Assembly: GCA_022844065.1 (NCBI GenBank)
Contig: JALHML010000016.1
Span: 1 to 7,232, forward strand
Direction of reading: 5' to 3'
DNA length: 7,232 bases
DNA from: Minisyncoccota bacterium
GTDB taxonomy: Bacteria > Patescibacteriota > Minisyncoccia > Phycocordibacterales > Phycocordibacteraceae
Below the pieces are notes generated by a model, which was given only the letters and a program-made list of their open reading frames with translations, had not been told where the DNA came from and made no database searches. Positions 4,678 to 7,232 of this stretch are shown here, one piece after another. Position 1 is the stretch's first letter. Each line of letters begins with the position of its first letter. A program made the translations under genes and the position numbers.

Positions 4678-5852
4678 TGTCCCGACGAATCGCTACCGGC
4701 ATCGACATCGGCACGCACCAGACGAAAGTCGTGGTGGTCGAAGAGGTGCAGACGGAGGCGGGACCTGAGCTGCATATCATCGGGACGGGTATAGCAGAGA
4801 GCCGCGGTATGCGACACGGGTATGTGGTGGACGCTGAGGATGCCGCAGAGAGCGTGCGCCAGGCACGCGCTCAGGCTGAACAGGTTGCTCGCGTCCCTAT
4901 ACGCCGCGGCTTCCTCGCCATTGGTGGCGTCTCTTTAGACGAGGTTCGTGCTACGGGCGAGACAATCATCTCTCGTGCTGATCAGGAGATTACAGACCTC
5001 GATCTTGAGAAGGTGCTTGAGACTGCACGCGAGGCTGCAAGGCCAAGCTTCCTGAACCGCACCATTCTCCACGAGATTCCGGTTGAGTTTCGGGTGGACG
5101 GTGCTAAGTCACTTGGCGAGCCGATTGGTCTCAAAGGAACTCGCCTTACTGCGGACTACCTTTTCGTTACGTGCCTCACGCAGCATGCAGAAGTCCTGAC
5201 TGCTACCACCGAAAGTGCAAACATTGAGGTTGTTGATCGTATGGCGTCCCCACTAGCTGGCTCCTACGTCACCCTCACCAAAGACCAGAAGATGAAAGGC
5301 TGCGTTCTCGCCAACATTGGCGCTGAAACCGTGTCTATCGTGGTCTATGACGAAGGACTCCCTATTTCCGTAAAAGTATTCCCAATCGGTTCAACGAACA
5401 TAACCGACGATCTTGCACTTGGATTCAAGGTTTCCCTTGAAGACGCGGAGCGCTTGAAGCTCGGACGCCTGGGCGGAGCCATGTATCCGCGCAAGAAAGT
5501 GGATGAGATTGTAACGGCTCGTTTCCGTGCCATGTTTGAACTCATCGACAAGCACCTGAAAGTACTTGGACGTCGCGGCAACCTTCCTGCCGGCATTATT
5601 ATCTCCGGAGGCGCCTCAGGACAAGGCTCTATTAGCGACATCGCGAAGGGTGCACTCAATCTTCCGTCTCGTATCGCAGACCTCAAGGTTTCAAGCGATA
5701 CAAAAGTAAAGGATGCTACCTGGGCCGTAGCGTATGGACTCGCACTCTGGGGCCTTACGGGAGACACCGAGACTCCAAAGAAGAAAAGTGGTTTTGCAAT
5801 GGGTGAATTCGCGACATCGGTGCAGAAGTTTTTGAAACAATTTCTTCCCTAG
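4677..5852 (+). CDS. ftsA: Cell division protein FtsA (actin-like ATPase)
   Basis: FtsA is an actin-family ATPase that polymerises on the inner membrane face, tethers FtsZ and recruits later division proteins. The 391-residue protein shows the phosphate-1 motif GIDIGTHQTKVVV (8-20). The SHS2/1C region follows (about 85-170, with the conserved LHEIPVEF at 131-138). The phosphate-2 region is LANIGAETVSI (211-221) and the adenosine motif is IIISGGASGQGSI (307-319). The C-terminus ends in an amphipathic helix, GEFATSVQKFLKQFLP (376-391), of the kind that anchors FtsA to the membrane. The usual Asp that starts the phosphate-2 motif (D-I/L-G) is Asn213. It overlaps the ybeY stop by one base (TAATG), and no separate ribosome binding site is visible. 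ftsZ follows, but only after an unusual 416-bp gap. Confidence 0.95.
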   Translation: MSRRIATGIDIGTHQTKVVVVEEVQTEAGPELHIIGTGIAESRGMRHGYVVDAEDAAESVRQARAQAEQVARVPIRRGFLAIGGVSLDEVRATGETIISRADQEITDLDLEKVLETAREAARPSFLNRTILHEIPVEFRVDGAKSLGEPIGLKGTRLTADYLFVTCLTQHAEVLTATTESANIEVVDRMASPLAGSYVTLTKDQKMKGCVLANIGAETVSIVVYDEGLPISVKVFPIGSTNITDDLALGFKVSLEDAERLKLGRLGGAMYPRKKVDEIVTARFRAMFELIDKHLKVLGRRGNLPAGIIISGGASGQGSISDIAKGALNLPSRIADLKVSSDTKVKDATWAVAYGLALWGLTGDTETPKKKSGFAMGEFATSVQKFLKQFLP

Positions 5853-5903
5853 ACACGTATCCAGAGAACACGTACTCTTCTCTGCGGAGTGAGTAGGAAT
5901 ACA

Positions 5904-6119
5904 TCAAACGAGATTCCCTAAGACGGGAACAGGCCCAGATCCTTCTCCGATGTGCTCATGACTGAATACATAGGTTGTGACCATTGGCAGGCGACTGTCG
6001 AAGGTATGAGTAGGGCGCGTCACTGCAGCCGCGTGAATACGTGTGTCCGAACACGGGTGGTTCTTAATCGGCTTAGCAAACGCTTTGTCGTGCTCCCATC
6101 CAAGCCTAAACCTGCTCAT
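5904..6119 (-). CDS. Candidate small protein, 71 residues, antisense between ftsA and ftsZ
   Basis: This leftward frame starts at ATG 6119-6117, with AAGGA ending 6 nt upstream, one of the better ribosome binding sites in the window. The predicted product (MSRFRLGWEHDKAFAKPIKN...) is soluble, rich in His, Arg, Pro and Thr, and has no membrane segment or motif I recognise. Codons look broadly like the rest of the window, with no rare-codon excess. Against it: no convincing leftward promoter, no clear leftward terminator, and the region lies opposite a probable ftsA 3' UTR that ends at a rightward terminator. A rightward frame over 5952-6143 (GTG start, no ribosome binding site) is less likely. 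Confidence 0.4.
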   Translation of the reverse strand: MSRFRLGWEHDKAFAKPIKNHPCSDTRIHAAAVTRPTHTFDSRLPMVTTYVFSHEHIGEGSGPVPVLGNLV

Positions 6120-6130
6120 TCCACTTCCTT

Positions 6131-6157
6131 ACTACCCTCTTGAGGGTAGTTTTCTTT
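6131..6157 (+). terminator. Rightward terminator between ftsA and ftsZ
   Basis: A perfect 8-bp stem, ACTACCCT (6131-6138) with AGGGTAGT (6143-6150), closes a CTTG tetraloop and is followed by TTTTCTTT. The T tract exists only on the plus strand, so it ends rightward transcription, presumably the ybeY-ftsA message about 280 nt after the ftsA stop, and separates it from ftsZ. Confidence 0.75.
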
Positions 6158-6202
6158 AAATTGAGCTGAAAATAGCAGCACGTTTCTTACATTTGTCAGC
6201 CT

Positions 6203-6230
6203 TTGCATGCTGATTTTATGCGGGTATGAT
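6203..6230 (+). promoter_or_regulatory. Candidate ftsZ promoter
   Basis: The -10 TATGAT (6225-6230, 5/6) has TTGCAT (6203-6208, 3/6) 16 bp upstream. The expected start is near 6237, giving a leader of about 32 nt. An inverted repeat TCAGC/GCTGA (6196-6200 with 6209-6213) brackets the -35 box and could be an operator or a small hairpin. Confidence 0.5.
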
Positions 6231-6268
6231 GAGGCAGAACTTATTAGGGGACCATTTAACAGCTCCAT

Positions 6269-7232
6269 ATGTCAAAGCGAGTAGAACCAGAAGTCGAGAC
6301 GTTCGCCAGGATACGTGTCGTGGGAGTGGGCGGCTCCGGCTGCAATGCCGTGAATCACATGGTTAATTCCAAGGTGAAGGGTGTTGAATTCATTGCCGTT
6401 AACTCAGATGCGCAGGATCTTCACCGCTCCCTCGCGAAGCGGAAGATTCACATCGGGAAGAACCTAACCCGTGGGCTTGGTACCGGCATGAACCCGGAAC
6501 TCGGCAAGCGTGCTGCTGAAGAGACTCGCCAAGAGATCCAGGAGGCACTTCAGGGCTCGGATATGGTCTTCATCACCTGTGGTATGGGAGGCGGAACCGG
6601 AACGGGAGCTGCTCCTGTTGTTGCTCGGATTGCAAAGGAAATCGGTGCACTCACCGTCGCGGTTGTTACTCGCCCATTCATGTTCGAGGGTATGCACCGC
6701 AAGGAGCTCGCTGAGCGCGGTCTCATGGAACTTAAGAAAGAAGTGGATGCATTCATCGTTATTCCAAACGACAAGCTCCTCTCTATTGTTGAGGCACAGA
6801 CCAGCGCGAAGTCTGCATTCGCTATGGCCGACGAGATTCTCCGCCAGGCAGTTGAGGGTGTCTCAGACATCATCACTACTCCGGGAGAGATCAACACCGA
6901 CTTCAACGACATTAAGGCAATCATGGAGGGCGCAGGTCCGGCACTGATGGGAATTGGTATCGCTGACGGCGACAGGCGTGCACAGGACGCTGCGGCTCAA
7001 GCAGTTAACTCCCCTCTCCTCGACGTCTCTATCACCGGCGCGAAGGGTGTCCTCTTCGTTGTCGCTGGCGCAGACGATCTCGGTATCCTCGAGGTTCAGG
7101 AAGCAGCCAAGGTTGTCTCGGATTCCGTTGATCCAGCCGCGAAGGTTATCTTCGGTATCATGCGCGACGAGAAGCTCAAGAAGGGCCAGATCCGCATCAT
7201 TGTTATCGCAACTGGTTTCCCTGAGGGCGACA
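6269..7232 (+). CDS. ftsZ: Cell division protein FtsZ (tubulin-like GTPase), 3' end missing
   Basis: FtsZ polymerises into the cytokinetic ring at midcell, using GTP hydrolysis. The first 321 codons are present and the C-terminal tail that binds FtsA lies beyond the window. Visible motifs are the nucleotide-binding GVGGSGCNAVN (19-29), the NSDAQDL block (45-51), the tubulin signature GGGTGTG (107-113), TRPFMFEG (134-141), and the T7 synergy loop NTDFND (209-214) with catalytic Asp 211 and Asp 214. The globular domain continues through the LLDVSITGAKGVLF region (250-263) into the C-terminal subdomain. The ATG at 6269 is the only reasonable start; an AGGGG at 6246-6250 is 18 nt upstream, too far for a normal ribosome binding site. 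The upstream terminator and promoter suggest ftsZ is transcribed separately from ybeY-ftsA. Confidence 0.96.
   Translation, partial: MSKRVEPEVETFARIRVVGVGGSGCNAVNHMVNSKVKGVEFIAVNSDAQDLHRSLAKRKIHIGKNLTRGLGTGMNPELGKRAAEETRQEIQEALQGSDMVFITCGMGGGTGTGAAPVVARIAKEIGALTVAVVTRPFMFEGMHRKELAERGLMELKKEVDAFIVIPNDKLLSIVEAQTSAKSAFAMADEILRQAVEGVSDIITTPGEINTDFNDIKAIMEGAGPALMGIGIADGDRRAQDAAAQAVNSPLLDVSITGAKGVLFVVAGADDLGILEVQEAAKVVSDSVDPAAKVIFGIMRDEKLKKGQIRIIVIATGFPEGD

Larger units (their letters stand above)
5853..6268. other. ftsA-ftsZ intergenic region (416 bp)
   Basis: Such a long gap between ftsA and ftsZ is unusual. From left to right it holds: a direct repeat ACACGTA (5853-5859 and 5868-5874); a hairpin CAGAGAA/TTCTCTG (5862-5868 with 5878-5884); a hairpin TTCCC/GGGAA (5914-5918 with 5925-5929); a candidate leftward ORF (5904-6119); a rightward terminator (6131-6157); and the ftsZ promoter region. 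TACGTGT near 6042 is the reverse complement of the ACACGTA repeat. I searched by eye for tRNA, tmRNA, RNase P RNA and SRP RNA signatures and found none. The part up to 6150 could also be a structured 3' UTR or small RNA read rightward from ftsA. Confidence 0.6.

Noticed and set aside
5345..5767. Leftward 140-codon frame
   Set aside because: Antisense shadow of ftsA, Ser/Arg/Pro-rich with no motif.
5900..6130. Known structured RNA (tmRNA, RNase P RNA, SRP RNA, tRNA) in the ftsA-ftsZ gap
   Set aside because: None of the conserved core sequences of these RNAs could be found on either strand by eye.
5952..6143. Rightward 63-codon frame between ftsA and ftsZ
   Set aside because: GTG start with no ribosome binding site, and its stop falls inside the terminator stem.
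6464..6947. Frames of 77, 145 and 124 codons over ftsZ
   Set aside because: Shadows of ftsZ, whose GTPase motifs are in a single uninterrupted frame.

Overview
The gene content and style fit a Candidatus Patescibacteria (CPR) genome, most likely a parcubacterial lineage of moderate GC. The supporting signs are a divergent bS21 protein, a small YbeY directly upstream of ftsA, a short single-TM signal peptidase I, and several genes with little or no 5' leader. This placement is inferred from the sequence alone.

Layout. (1) 1-1574 is a leftward block: pth (peptidyl-tRNA hydrolase), then a Nudix-domain protein, then a hairpin terminator, then the 5' end of an unidentified gene that leaves the window at base 1. 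(2) 1575-1656 is a short divergent promoter region. (3) 1657-3372 is a rightward pair: lepB (signal peptidase I) and, 6 nt later, a histidyl-tRNA-synthetase-like protein whose catalytic signatures are eroded. (4) 3373-3919 is a self-contained cassette: an exact TTGACA/TATAAT promoter, a perfect 14-bp palindrome over the predicted transcription start, a four-TM membrane protein with codon usage unlike its neighbours, and a terminator. (5) 3936-4259 is a single-gene rpsU unit with its own promoter and a UUCG-loop terminator. (6) 4276-5852 is ybeY-ftsA, coupled by a TAATG stop/start overlap. (7) 5853-6268 is an unusual 416-bp gap between ftsA and ftsZ, holding a possible leftward 71-codon ORF, a rightward terminator and the ftsZ promoter region. 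(8) 6269-7232 is ftsZ, cut by the window end after 321 codons.

How the genes fit together. Most are housekeeping: translation and ribosome quality (pth, rpsU, ybeY), protein export (lepB) and cell division (ftsA, ftsZ). FtsA anchors FtsZ filaments to the membrane through its C-terminal amphipathic helix. The coupling of ybeY to ftsA ties rRNA processing to division in one transcript, while a terminator and a separate promoter give ftsZ its own control.

I see no CRISPR array, insertion sequence, rRNA or tRNA gene, and no convincing new defence system. The least-explained parts are the degenerate HisRS-like protein, the strong promoter/palindrome/membrane-protein cassette, and the ftsA-ftsZ gap.
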